Source: Blattamonas nauphoetae
Lineage: Eukaryota; Preaxostyla; Oxymonadida
Direction of reading: 5' to 3'
DNA: 64,000 bases
Assembly (NCBI GenBank): GCA_033064195.1
Contig: JARBJD010000132.1
Location: 1 to 64,000 of the forward strand
In this document: in pieces, positions 54,847 through 64,000 of the stretch
Numbering within the stretch: position 1 is the stretch's first letter
How the letters are laid out: each line of letters opens with the position of its first letter
Translations under genes and position numbers: made by a program
Notes under the pieces: generated by a model
Seen by the model: only the letters and a program-made list of their open reading frames with translations
Told to the model about the DNA's origin: nothing
Database searches by the model: none

Positions 54847-56736
54847 ATGTTTTCTCCACCGTCACCTGCTGATGAAGTCGTTTCAATGCAAGACTTTTCG
54901 AAGGAGCAATATTTTCCCAGCTTTCAGGCGCTTGATTCATTCATTACCGAACGGTCACACCAAAACGGAATGGGATTCGTAAGGAAGTCGTATCACCAGA
55001 TGAAAGATGCTAAATATGCATGTATTTGTCACCAAACACCAACCTCAACAACAACTGGAGAAAGAGAGATTACATCAACACGGGATCTTGAGTGCAAGTG
55101 TGCTCTAAACTGTTCGTACTCCAACAAAACAGAACAATGGACACTCCGATGGAACTATATCGAACACAATCACCCAAAAATCGATTTGAAACAAGAACCC
55201 AAGTCTAGAATGACAAGTCATGATGAAGACGAGGCAATTCGACTTTTCGAAATTGGTGTGGCTTCCGGCAAAGTATTCCAGACACTCAAGCAAGATCATC
55301 ACTCTGAGGCCAAATTAAGGGACATTTATCACCTTCGATCTGCACATCGTCTCGCACAAGACGGCGAGGACACATTTGAGAATATTCATGATTTCGTGAC
55401 ACGGAAGGGATATACGATCGATTATCGAATGGATCCGGATGGAACTGTTTCTGCTTTTATCATCTTTTCAGAGTCTTCGATACAACTCTACAGACAATTT
55501 CCCACAATATTATTAATGGATGCGACGTACTCAACAAACAGAGTTGGCTATAACTTGGTTCAGATCGTAGGCAGACACTCGACCGGGAAATTTTATTCTC
55601 TTTGCTATGTCTTTATGATGAATGAAACAATCGATGACTATCAGTGGATCCTCCGCCAGCTTCTCACAAGGACTAATGGCCTCGCAAAAACTCAAGTACT
55701 CGTCTCAGATTCATCTCCAGCTGAAATCTCCGCAATCCGAAACACTCTTCCTCATGTAAAGCACATTCTCTGTGCGTGGCACATTCAACGCAATATTGAA
55801 GCCAGAGTGCGAACACACCTTCATGATATGGAAGATGCTGATCATCTATTACTTTTTTTCGACGAAGAATGGAATCATCTACTTTCAAATAAATCTATCG
55901 AAAATTTTGAAACTTCAAAACAACACTTTGTCACTACTCTCCTACAAAATGGTGAACATTGGGCCGACCTGGTCAACTACCTCAACCGCCAATGGTTTCC
56001 GCTCGCAGAACATTTTTTCCCGTGTTTTATTAACAAATATCCTCATTTAGGCATCGTCACAACATCACCAGTCGAAGGAATGCATGCCTCTCTAAAACGG
56101 GCTCAACCATCTCGAAATGTCAGACTAACACAGACAATCAAATCGCTTTTATCTTTTGATGCAAACCAAAAAACCGAACTGAACAGAATGGTTCAAGAAC
56201 AAAGAACATCCAGAATTAACGCCCTGAAAGTAATCCCCTCGTACAAGCATCTATGGGGCAAAGTTTCATTCGCTTGCATCATTGAAATTCACAATCTAAT
56301 GACACCAGGCAGAGCAGCTGTTCCATGTACTCAGTTTACCACTACAACACAGCAACTCCCCTGTTGTCATATTCTTGGCCGCTATTTCAACGAAAGACAA
56401 CCATATCCACTTCAACTGATTCCTCCACCATGGAGGCTATTCGGGGAGGAAGAACCGTCGGAACCATTTAATTCCACCTCCTGGGTCCGTGCGTATCATG
56501 TGGGGGACAGATTCCAGCTCCTTCGCCAGGCTAAGCTACCCCCCTGCCAGCCAGCCCGCAATCCTCACGCAAGTGCAGCGGCATCACTGGTTTGTGACGA
56601 ACCACAAGCAGAAGTCATTATTAGAAAGGAGAAACGATTGCACAGAAGAGACTCTAATGCGAAACCAAAAAAGAGCAGAAAAGGAAAAGATGGACGGCAA
56701 GTGACTTCAATGGCGCTTTCGAGTGACACAGAATAA
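54847..56736 (+). CDS. MULE transposase, intact
   Basis: A single frame of 629 residues starting 92 bp inside the left terminal repeat. N-terminal zinc-binding region of the FAR1/WRKY type (ACIC at residues 58-61, CKCALNC at 83-89, EHNHP at 106-110) for DNA binding. RNase H-fold catalytic core with Asp225 in LLMDATYSTN, Asp288 in VLVSDSSPAE, the CAWHIQRNI block at 309-317 and Glu410 in TTSPVEGMHASLK. C-terminal SWIM-like zinc motif CTQF...LPCCH at 494-508. All expected parts are present and no break is seen, so this copy may be able to move itself and related elements. The Ser/Lys-rich tail from about 590 looks like a nuclear localisation region. Confidence 0.9.
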   Translation: MFSPPSPADEVVSMQDFSKEQYFPSFQALDSFITERSHQNGMGFVRKSYHQMKDAKYACICHQTPTSTTTGEREITSTRDLECKCALNCSYSNKTEQWTLRWNYIEHNHPKIDLKQEPKSRMTSHDEDEAIRLFEIGVASGKVFQTLKQDHHSEAKLRDIYHLRSAHRLAQDGEDTFENIHDFVTRKGYTIDYRMDPDGTVSAFIIFSESSIQLYRQFPTILLMDATYSTNRVGYNLVQIVGRHSTGKFYSLCYVFMMNETIDDYQWILRQLLTRTNGLAKTQVLVSDSSPAEISAIRNTLPHVKHILCAWHIQRNIEARVRTHLHDMEDADHLLLFFDEEWNHLLSNKSIENFETSKQHFVTTLLQNGEHWADLVNYLNRQWFPLAEHFFPCFINKYPHLGIVTTSPVEGMHASLKRAQPSRNVRLTQTIKSLLSFDANQKTELNRMVQEQRTSRINALKVIPSYKHLWGKVSFACIIEIHNLMTPGRAAVPCTQFTTTTQQLPCCHILGRYFNERQPYPLQLIPPPWRLFGEEEPSEPFNSTSWVRAYHVGDRFQLLRQAKLPPCQPARNPHASAAASLVCDEPQAEVIIRKEKRLHRRDSNAKPKKSRKGKDGRQVTSMALSSDTE

Positions 56737-57416
56737 GGTCAGGTATTCATTTTTCTCTTTTTCACACTATCAACACCTTCCCTCCTCGAACCCTCTTCTT
56801 TTCTCTCCTGTCATACCACAGTTCTCAACATCTCCACTTCTTCTGTTTGTATCCTTTTCTTAACCATATGATTTGTTCGCGGCACGTTCCAATGGATATC
56901 ATTTCAGTTTGTTCCTTGCCATCACCCATTCAAGTTCTGACAGCCCTGGAATCTCCTTTTCCATAATCTGCTCCGCCTGTATCATCTGCTTTGTGCGGAG
57001 ATGGTGCAAGAACATGAGAGATAAACACTCATTTCAACACCGATGAGATCACCATCTTCCTCTCTTCAAGTTCATCTTCCAACGCTTCCTCCATCTCTCC
57101 CACACCTCATCATCTCTCTCCCGTGGTCCCCACCCATGCTTTTGCACTCCCACTCGCCAAATATAACATTCAACATAGCTGAATCCCATATCACAGTCCT
57201 CGCATCTCCTTTCTGACTATGCCATTCCGGACCACCAAATATCCTCTTTTGCCACTCCATTTATGCCGGTGTTTTCGCTTCCAGTTCATCGCACCCATCC
57301 CTCTCATATTTCCATCAAATCCGTCAGTTCCAGCGACACCTCCCTCACGCGCACCTCTCAACACTGTCTTTTGTGGCTCCCCAGATTAAAATATTATCCG
57401 TTTCGTACACTATTTT
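56737..57416. other. No gene seen (inside the Mutator-like element)
   Basis: About 680 bp of C/T-rich sequence between the transposase stop and the carried gene. No convincing frame. It may hold the terminator of one gene and the promoter of the next. Confidence 0.4.
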
Positions 57417-60400
57417 TTGTCCAGTCATGAGGTTCAGTCGGACGTGGCGACAAAACGAGAGGGAATGTGGCTGGAACCCGGGTTCTATTTGTCGGCATTC
57501 ATCTCATCTTTCTCTCGAAATAGCCAAACTTCCATCCTCTCACCCGACATTGTTCCAATGGTGTACGCCCTCCCAACCCTGTCCAAAGACAAGTCCATCG
57601 CAATAGCGTGTATTCTCGCTCTCTTCACAATCATTCGGGATGAAACCGGAAGTGAAGTGGTTTGTGCCAATGCTGGCTTGACTATTCACAACACCCTGCT
57701 CATCTACACTCTCAAAGTCTCACACAACAACGAGGTCGACACAAAGGCCATGACGAAATCCTGTCTCAGGATTGGAGGGCTGTACGGCTCGGATATGGTG
57801 CGTCCCATCCCCTCCCACCTATATTATCCCCAAACTGAACAAGGCCTGCATGAAATACGCAATGGTCGATGCTGAGACCATTTTCATGATCAAATCCCGT
57901 GTTGTCCATATCGGATCCTTCGACGGAGGTCCCGAATCCCTCCAAAAGCCAGCCTCAGAGTGTAATGTTTTTGATATGATTCAACGCATCTTCCAGTTTA
58001 ATGCCGAACTCAACCGCAAAATCATTTAAACCATTCTCTCTCTCCTCAGCCACATTACATCAGCCAGAATCTGAAAACAGGATGTCAACAAGGTCCCCTT
58101 CACTGTTGCCTTCAATAATATCTTGGATTACTTCACAAGCATCAACATGACCGACGATCGCCGCGACTCCATCATCTTCCTCATCAAAAAACTCCAGGAT
58201 GTTCTTCCGAAGTAATGTTTTTCTTCAGTCGATTCTGACTCACATCTTCTGCATGTCTTGTGTTTTCTAATCTCATTTTTCAGGAATGAAAAGATCTTGA
58301 ATTGGATTTTATGAATAACTCGAATAGCATGAATTACATCTTCGAGTCTTCGAATGATCTCCCTTATATTGAGGCTCTCATATCATTCAAAAAGAATCTC
58401 TCATCTAATGAACGAAGGATTGGCAATCTTAAGTCGTGTCTATTTGACTGACTTACAGCAAGATTTCCATGCATTCTGCTCAATTGATTGCGTTTTTCGT
58501 CGCCACTCTCTCTTCTCCGCAAATTTCAAATAAGGAAGAGAGAGGATATCCTCAAAGTAACGTTATCTCCATCTTCGACTCATTTTACTCGCCACATACT
58601 GAGCAAGTCCTTGTGCAGGAAGCTACTTGTATGAACAAATTCAATATCTCACATTATTTCATTTACAGCTGTTATTCTTCTTTCATATCCATTTGCTGAC
58701 TTCTTGAGTCTTTAACCGCCATTCCAGGCCTGCCGACACTGACAAATGAAGTTGATTTCATTGATTACTGGACGAAGGTGGATGAACTGTCGTCCTTGTT
58801 CTCGGGATTTGGGAATGTTATTCAGTGTTTATTCACGTCGAAGCAAAATGGAAGTCTGGAAGTGAAACAAGGAATGGTGGACTTATCGACGAGGTTGGAT
58901 CCCTTCCAGATCATGATGAAGACGACATATCATTCACTGTATTGCAACACGATCTCAGTGGAATGGCGAAAGAACGACTTGCTGATGTGTCGCATCTGAG
59001 TGCGCATATGGGGGAACGAAGCAGACAGAAGTTTAGAGTGATGGAAGTGCATGCGGTGAAGCGTCTGGATTGGGGGTGAAGCTGACATTCCCAGTTCTTC
59101 GTATTTGTGTTGGAAGAATTTCTCGCGACGACCAACTCGTTTACCGACCAGCTGGTCTCTCGGCCTATCACATGGCCCACACACTGTCTCTTCCACAAGC
59201 ACTGTCGGAGGGATTCATTCCACCGTCGTGGCCAGACCCGAAGTTCGAGCGATTCGAACGATTCCTTGTTCCGATGTTGGATGCGTGTGACTTGGGTCAT
59301 CTGCATGTGCACATGATCATAGAGTGATCGGAAATTTCATATGTTCGTTTGTCTTGTTTTCACTTTGATGTTTTTCAGTTGATGTGCGACATGGGGTGTG
59401 CTCCAAATCCGACCTCTTTTATTCCTAAATTGTCCCCTTTTAAGTCATTCATTCTGATTCATTTCTTTTCTTATCTTTTTCTTACTTCTTTCATATTTTC
59501 AGACCTTCCATTCTTCTTCCATCTTCTTCCATAGTCGCCGATTCGAATAGGTGTGCACAAAGAGCTTTGCCTCGCTGAGCGGAAAAAACAATTCATGGGA
59601 AACATTTGTGGGTATCACGGAAAGCACTTTTTTGAGGATAATACGGCATACACGGTGTGCTAAAGAAGAACAGTGTTCGAATCGATTGTTCCTCTTTCCT
59701 ACTTCACACATCCCTTCATCTCTTCATTCCTCCTTCCCTCCCACTCTCCTTCCTTCCCTCGCAGTTTCTGATGCTTCCTGAGTTTGATGCCTTCTATCCG
59801 TCGCACACGCCAGCTTGTGCACCGACTGAAGAAGAAGTGACCGAACGCCACGGCACTCTCACGCCGTCCTTCCAACGCAGCGGATTGGAAGCACTCTTCG
59901 CAGCGCATCACGAGCCAACGTCGGGCGGGCTGTTTGGGAATTTCTCGAAAGTTGGCCAAGTCCGGGCTAACTACCATGCGCTGCTGGAAGAACTGGAGTA
60001 GTGTCCGAAGTTGTGTGATTCGGTGGAACTGAAAGTGGGGCGACGCGGGAAAGGGACTCCGCTCAACTCGGCGTTTGTGAAGTGTGTTTTGCGTTGTCTT
60101 GTGACGTCTCCTCTTTTGGTGTTTGTTTCAGAGAGAAGATACTGCCGACGCTGCTGCAGATGCTGCTGGCTGGTGTTGGGCATGGCTGGTTCGGGCGGCG
60201 GGACAGGGATGGGATTATAGACTCGATTGACAAACTGACGATTTCGGAGATGGCTGAGATATGCCGTCCATTTGTGTGCTTCCTTTCTGCTTACTTGATT
60301 GCTCTCTCCCTTCTTCATTTCTCTTTTATTTCCCTCTTTCTGCCTCCTCCTTCCTTTCATCTCTCTTTCTCCAATTTCTCGCCTCGTTTGTTGCCTCAGA

Positions 60401-60681
60401 ATCTCAAACAGAAGCTCCGCTCTCTTCTCGACAGTCTGAAGTGGATTGGTCAGATCTCGTCCAATCTCCGTTTTGTCTCCTTCTCGCTCATCACCGTCTC
60501 TCTCTCCTCTTCCCTCTTTCCATTCCTCAGCCCGCAAGACACTCTCCGCATCACATTCGACCCTTCCTCACACACTCTCACTATTCTGCCCCTCACTCTA
60601 CCCGAATACCACCGAATGCCATCAACTGTCGATTTTGCTTCCCTTGTGGAACAGACGAAGGCCACTTCGTCAAAGCAATGA
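57417..60681 (+). pseudogene. Multi-exon gene carried by the Mutator-like element, unidentified, decayed
   Basis: Helical protein text runs along the plus strand in exon-like blocks: 57417-57798 (IVPMVYALPTLSKDKSIAIA), joined by a 46-nt GT-AG intron to ACMKYAMVDAETIFMI and a block ending NAELNRKII, then VPFTVAFNNILDYFTSINMT, MHSAQLIAFFVATLSSP, LPTLTNEVDFIDYWTKVDEL, a block to 60001 (SGLEALFAAHHEPTSGGLFG) and LPTLLQMLLAGVGHGWFGRR. Two introns near the 3' end are clear: 60082-60131 (50 nt) and 60274-60399 (126 nt). In-frame stops interrupt otherwise continuous coding at 58027 (TAA), near 58075 (TGA) and near 60000 (TAG, between LLEELE and CPKLCDSVEL), plus at least one frameshift near 58310. 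The last part, TLRITFDPSSHTLTILPLTL to 60681, is open. I do not recognise the family. Confidence 0.5.
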
Positions 60682-61560
60682 AAAAACGACGTGTGGACTC
60701 TTCAGTATTCTTTCTTTCTTCTTTTGGTTTCTCATCTCGCTTAATTGTCATCTTCCAAAAGGTTTTCATTGTCTTCTATTCTGTCGAATGTCTGATATCT
60801 TTCGTCCACTCTCTGTGCAACCAATCAATATCAAGTGTTTTCAATTTCACTGACAATATTTCTTTCAAGTCTCGAAAATGAATGGGAAGAATTGCATTTG
60901 ACCCAGTCATCAAACACATCCTGGGTTGATCAAGTCTCACCACACCACGACGAAGAATTGCACCTGGATGACTGCTCACCAGCAAATGTTTGTTTTCAAA
61001 TGCAAGCTTCATGTTCATTTTCTAGCATTGCCGTTTACACTGCTGGATAGTGCGTCTGTCGTTCAGCACTCTGTCTACGATGATATGCTCATTGATGCAC
61101 CTTTTTATTCTGTGTCAACTGATCGTAAAAACACATTGGTTTGTTTTTTCGAGTTTGTTCTCATTTTATTGGTGTTTCTTTGATATCGACTCACATTCAT
61201 CTCTGATGTGTAACAACTCTGCATTCTTATTCTTCTCTTCCTTCACAAATCTTCCGTTTGGTATTCATTCCCTCCTGAACAGTATCTCGAGTCGAAAAGG
61301 TGTTAAAATTGCGATTTGCTTGAAGGAGATCACCTCCTTCTCGATCTCAAATCATTCTCCTCTGGTCGTCAATCGTCACGTCCCCACACTTCAGAGTCGC
61401 AGATCTGTCACTCTCCAACTAGATGCAGTTCAATCTCGCCCCATCCACCTTCTTATACCCCGCCCGCTCTTCACAACCGTGCTCCAACACCACCCTCCTT
61501 CTCTCCCACCCCTTCTCTAATCTCCGTTCTGGCTCCCGCTTCCATCACCACACAACGAAT
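60682..61560. other. No supported gene (inside the Mutator-like element)
   Basis: About 880 bp. The open stretches at 61050-61520 and 61316-61798 are low-quality, Ser/Pro- or Phe-rich text in competing frames. Could contain the 5' part of the frame that runs through the minisatellite, but no start is convincing. Confidence 0.35.
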
Positions 61561-61795
61561 CCCAACGATGCTAAATATGAGGAGGATCATACCAACGATG
61601 CTAAATATGAGGAGGATCATACCAACGATGCTAAATATGAGGAGGATCATACCAACGATGCTAAATATGAGGAGGATCATACCAACGATGCTAAATATGA
61701 GGAGGATCATACCAACGATGCTAAATATGAGGAGGATCATACCAACGATGCTAAATATGAGGAGGATCATACCAACGATGCTAAATATGAAGAAT
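61561..61795 (+). repeat. 30-bp minisatellite, seven perfect copies plus part of an eighth
   Basis: The unit is ACCAACGATGCTAAATATGA followed by GGAGGATCAT. Only the first base of the array and the end of the eighth copy vary. Because 30 is a multiple of three, the frame through it (61423-61917) encodes an exact decapeptide repeat, DHTNDAKYEE, followed by LRLKLEQKVTFDVDLMMSGT and a basic end. Identity of the copies means recent expansion. Confidence 0.95.
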
Positions 61796-62235
61796 TAAGA
61801 CTAAAATTGGAGCAGAAAGTAACTTTTGACGTGGATTTGATGATGTCAGGAACGAAGCGGACAGGATTGAAGAACACGAGAATCTCAAAGCAAGAATATC
61901 TAAGGGAGAGATGTTGAGAACGACAAACAGAATGCAACCTCTTACGAATTGTGATGTTCCAACAAAAACAATGTCTTGTCCTATTTTAGAGTGTGGAAGT
62001 GGAATCGAGATCTGATCAACTTTTTCGCATCGTCCTCCACAGCACTTGGAAAGAAATGGAGTTAGACGGTAAAAAGAAGATAAATTGTCAACCATTTCAT
62101 TCAGATATTGTGGATTGGGAAATTTTGTGGGGATAATGGCAAAAATTGAGAGTCGAAGCGTGATTACCACACAGGATCACACAACCGCTATTCACTGGTC
62201 ATTCGTCATCACTCCTAGTGTTCAAAACAGAATAT

Positions 62236-62559
62236 AGAAAGAAATTCGCGGGATATAACCAAAAATGATCATAAATGAAAAAAAAGGATGCCAATGGCGG
62301 AACCCGAACCCGGGTCCGAGTGTTGAAAGTCTAACGTTCTAACCTCCTGATCTAATCACGATCAAAATATCAACTCGCTTCAATCTCCTTGTCCTCGAGA
62401 TTCTTCCCCTCTGGCCGGTTTTTTTCCCCTCCCACAGAGTTTTTCCCCTCTCACTGAGTTTTTCCCCTCTGAGCGAGTTTTTCCCCTCTGACTTAGTTTT
62501 TCCCCTCCCATCGAGATTTTCCCCTCTCACCGACTTTTTCCCCTCACAATTGAGGTACC
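62236..62559 (-). repeat. Right terminal inverted repeat of the Mutator-like element
   Basis: Reverse complement of 54432-54755, same 324-bp length, with the tandem GGGGAAAAACTC units outermost and the tRNA-like stretch at 62287-62355. Two of the first 20 bases differ from the left end. Confidence 0.85.
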
Positions 62560-63460
62560 CATAGTTCGGACATGAAGTTTTCACCAATATGGATCTTTTG
62601 TTGAGAATTATTTTTTTCTGAAAATTTTGAAAAAATCCCCTTGCGGCAGTTGAGATAAATATTTGCTGATTTTTCGACAATATGGTCTTTCTGAACTAAC
62701 TCTGCTTTATGTTTTTCAATTTGACATCAAATTCAATTAAATCGATGTCAACCCAGGTTCGAATGAATTCAAACAATAATTTTACAACAAAACTTAATAT
62801 TCATGTAAATTCTTGAACGGGACTGGAGTAACTGACGGAAAAGTCCCAAAAAAGCCAAAATAGGAAGTCATCGAAATTTTTCAAAATTTTCAGAAAAAAA
62901 TAATTCTCAACAAAAGATCCATATTGGTGAAAACTTCATGTCCGAACTATGTCTGGTTGTGGAGATATGATCAAAACAAGTTTTCAAGATCCTAAGCTTG
63001 TTATACAGGGAAATCAGTATTTGACCCTAAATTTCCACCCAGGTCCCCCCAGAATTTTTCATTTTTCGAAAAATTGTCATTTCGAGAGAAAACCATCCCA
63101 AACCACCAGAAATGAAACGAAAAAGAAAAATCTTGAACAGGCGTGGAGAAAAGTGGTTCTGAAGTTTGGATTCCCTAAGCTTAAATGTTAAGGACCTCCT
63201 ATTTTGGAGCCAAAAAAGGGTCGATACCCTGACTCCGAAATAGGCGCCCCAGCCCTGGAATCCTATTTTGGAAGTTCGATTTCTCCCTCGATGATTCATG
63301 GGGGAGGGAGGAATCCAATCTCCAAATGGGTTGGACTCACTCAAATGTGGGTTTGGAGAAATCTGGGATGGATTGAGATTTGAGTCGAAAAAAGTGTCTT
63401 TTGTGGTCGGGTTAGATCCATGTGGTCGGGTTAGATCCGCATGGTAAAGAGCAAACAAAA

Positions 63461-64000
63461 ATGAATCGACAAAAATACAATTCACAAATGATTGAGAAAA
63501 TGATTGATCATAATCTTTCGACGATCACTGAGAATGCAGCAGTCATTCACTCACTACAGACGGAATTAGAAACGAATCAGGAAGAAGTCGACACACTAAA
63601 GAAGACAACTGAAGCACACAAGACAGCAATATCATCAATCCAAAACGTCGTTTCAACAAATGGATCAATCACTTGTTCAGCTGGTATTGCGACACCAGAA
63701 ATCGGAGGATTGATCAATGTGAATGGAGCGAAGTGGAATATATCAGAGGGATCACTTCCGAAGTATCCTGGAACATATCCGGCTTCAACATTTAAGTCTG
63801 GTATTTCAATTTCGCAATCGATTGCAGAAACATCTGGAATTCAGTTCAATGGTGATGGCATTATTGTGTGGTCTCCCTGTGACACACCAGCATTGTATTA
63901 CTACGATGATGATACTGGTTCAGGAGTGTTTTCAATCTCATCAACTGGAAGTTTTTCTCAGCTTTCAGACAGAAGAGTCAAAAGGAATATTGTTCCATAC
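63461..64000 (+). CDS. Virus-like fibre protein with S74-type chaperone start, runs off the window
   Basis: Open for 180 codons to the window end, starting MNRQKYNSQMIEKMIDHN. Residues 1-50 form a coiled coil (LQTELETNQEEVDTLKKTTE), followed by a Gly/Ser-rich beta stretch (GSITCSAGIATPEIGGLINV), and at the end SQLSDRRVKRNIVPY, which fits the S-DRR-K-NI opening of peptidase S74 intramolecular chaperone domains found on phage and virus fibres. In that family the domain trimerises the fibre and cuts itself off. Part of the virus-like element interrupted by the foldback insertion; family not resolved. The visible portion looks whole. Confidence 0.5.
   Translation, partial: MNRQKYNSQMIEKMIDHNLSTITENAAVIHSLQTELETNQEEVDTLKKTTEAHKTAISSIQNVVSTNGSITCSAGIATPEIGGLINVNGAKWNISEGSLPKYPGTYPASTFKSGISISQSIAETSGIQFNGDGIIVWSPCDTPALYYYDDDTGSGVFSISSTGSFSQLSDRRVKRNIVPY

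Larger units (their letters stand above)
54432..62559 (+). mobile_element. 8.1-kb Mutator-like element carrying an extra gene
   Basis: The ends read GGTGGCTCAATTGTGAGGGG and GGTACCTCAATTGTGAGGGG inward, starting 324-bp terminal inverted repeats (54432-54755 and 62236-62559). CATAGTTCGG (9-10 bp, one base shared with the end) lies on both sides at 54422-54431 and 62560-62569, the duplication size expected for Mutator-like elements. Inside are an intact transposase (54847-56736), a decayed multi-exon gene (57417-60681) and a 30-bp minisatellite (61561-61795). The terminal repeats contain tandem AGAGGGGAAAAACTC-type units and a tRNA-like stretch. It entered the left arm of a foldback element. 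Confidence 0.9.
53927..63446. mobile_element. Second palindromic foldback element, split by the Mutator-like element
   Basis: The left arm 53927-54431 and the reverse complement of 62942-63446 are almost identical. The left arm resumes at 62560 (ACATGAAGTTTTCACC) directly after the inserted element and runs to about 62640, mirrored at about 62885-62945, around a spacer of about 245 bp. The inner arm sequence (CCTTAACATTTAAGCTTAG, CATGAAGTTTTCACCAATAT) matches the element at 12690-14095; the outer ends differ but share the doubled TAACCCGAC terminal motif. Without the insert it would be about 1.4 kb, the same size as the first copy. No target duplication could be fixed. The same translation on both outer arms is a mirror effect. 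Confidence 0.8.

Overview
The window looks like nuclear DNA of a metamonad protist, most likely an oxymonad close to Blattamonas. That assignment is from memory of gene families and was not searched. The clues are two paralogous armadillo/HEAT-like proteins that both begin METNSSS, a very large secreted protein made of beta-helix repeats with Cys-rich PC-[RYH]-[ST] motifs, a coiled-coil plus SPRY-like protein, many decayed paralogue fragments, and an unusually diverse set of DNA transposons. The standard genetic code fits: the 2,394-codon frame at 19928-27112 uses TAA, TAG and TGA only as stops. Several gene models need very short GT-AG introns (26-35 nt).

Layout. 1-3.3 kb: decayed minus-strand host genes. 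3.3-6.2 kb: no genes, a degenerate dispersed repeat. 6.2-7.3 kb: dead Merlin/ISXO2-type transposase. 7.5-12.5 kb: decayed coding sequence ending in a broken Pumilio-type RNA-binding protein, with a hAT-type foldback MITE (8-bp target duplication) inserted in its N-terminal region. 12.7-14.1 kb: a 1.4-kb palindromic foldback element. 14.5-33.6 kb: the host core, with a SPRY-like gene, two METNSSS paralogues flanking the 8.5-kb beta-helix surface-protein gene, a small charged 4-exon gene, and a 1,058-residue helical gene split by three 34-35 nt introns.

34-41 kb: an apparently complete pogo/Tc1-type transposon (34379-36420, TA target duplication) inserted inside the coding region of an older dead pogo relative, then pogo and DIRS-like retroelement fragments. 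42-51 kb: MITE copies, two hAT-type transposase relics, a foldback element whose arms are 41-bp tandem repeats, and a 646-bp MITE with an 8-bp target duplication.

52-64 kb is a nest. Virus-like sequence lies at 52.7-53.9 kb and 63.46-64.0 kb, the latter with a fibre/chaperone-type ending. Between the two lies a second palindromic foldback copy (53927-63446), and inside that an 8.1-kb Mutator-like element (54432-62559) with 324-bp terminal inverted repeats, a 9-10 bp target duplication and an intact 629-residue transposase. The Mutator-like element also carries a multi-exon, decayed, unidentified gene and a perfect 30-bp minisatellite, so it resembles a gene-capturing Pack-MULE. The order of insertion can be read directly: virus-like locus, then foldback element, then Mutator-like element.
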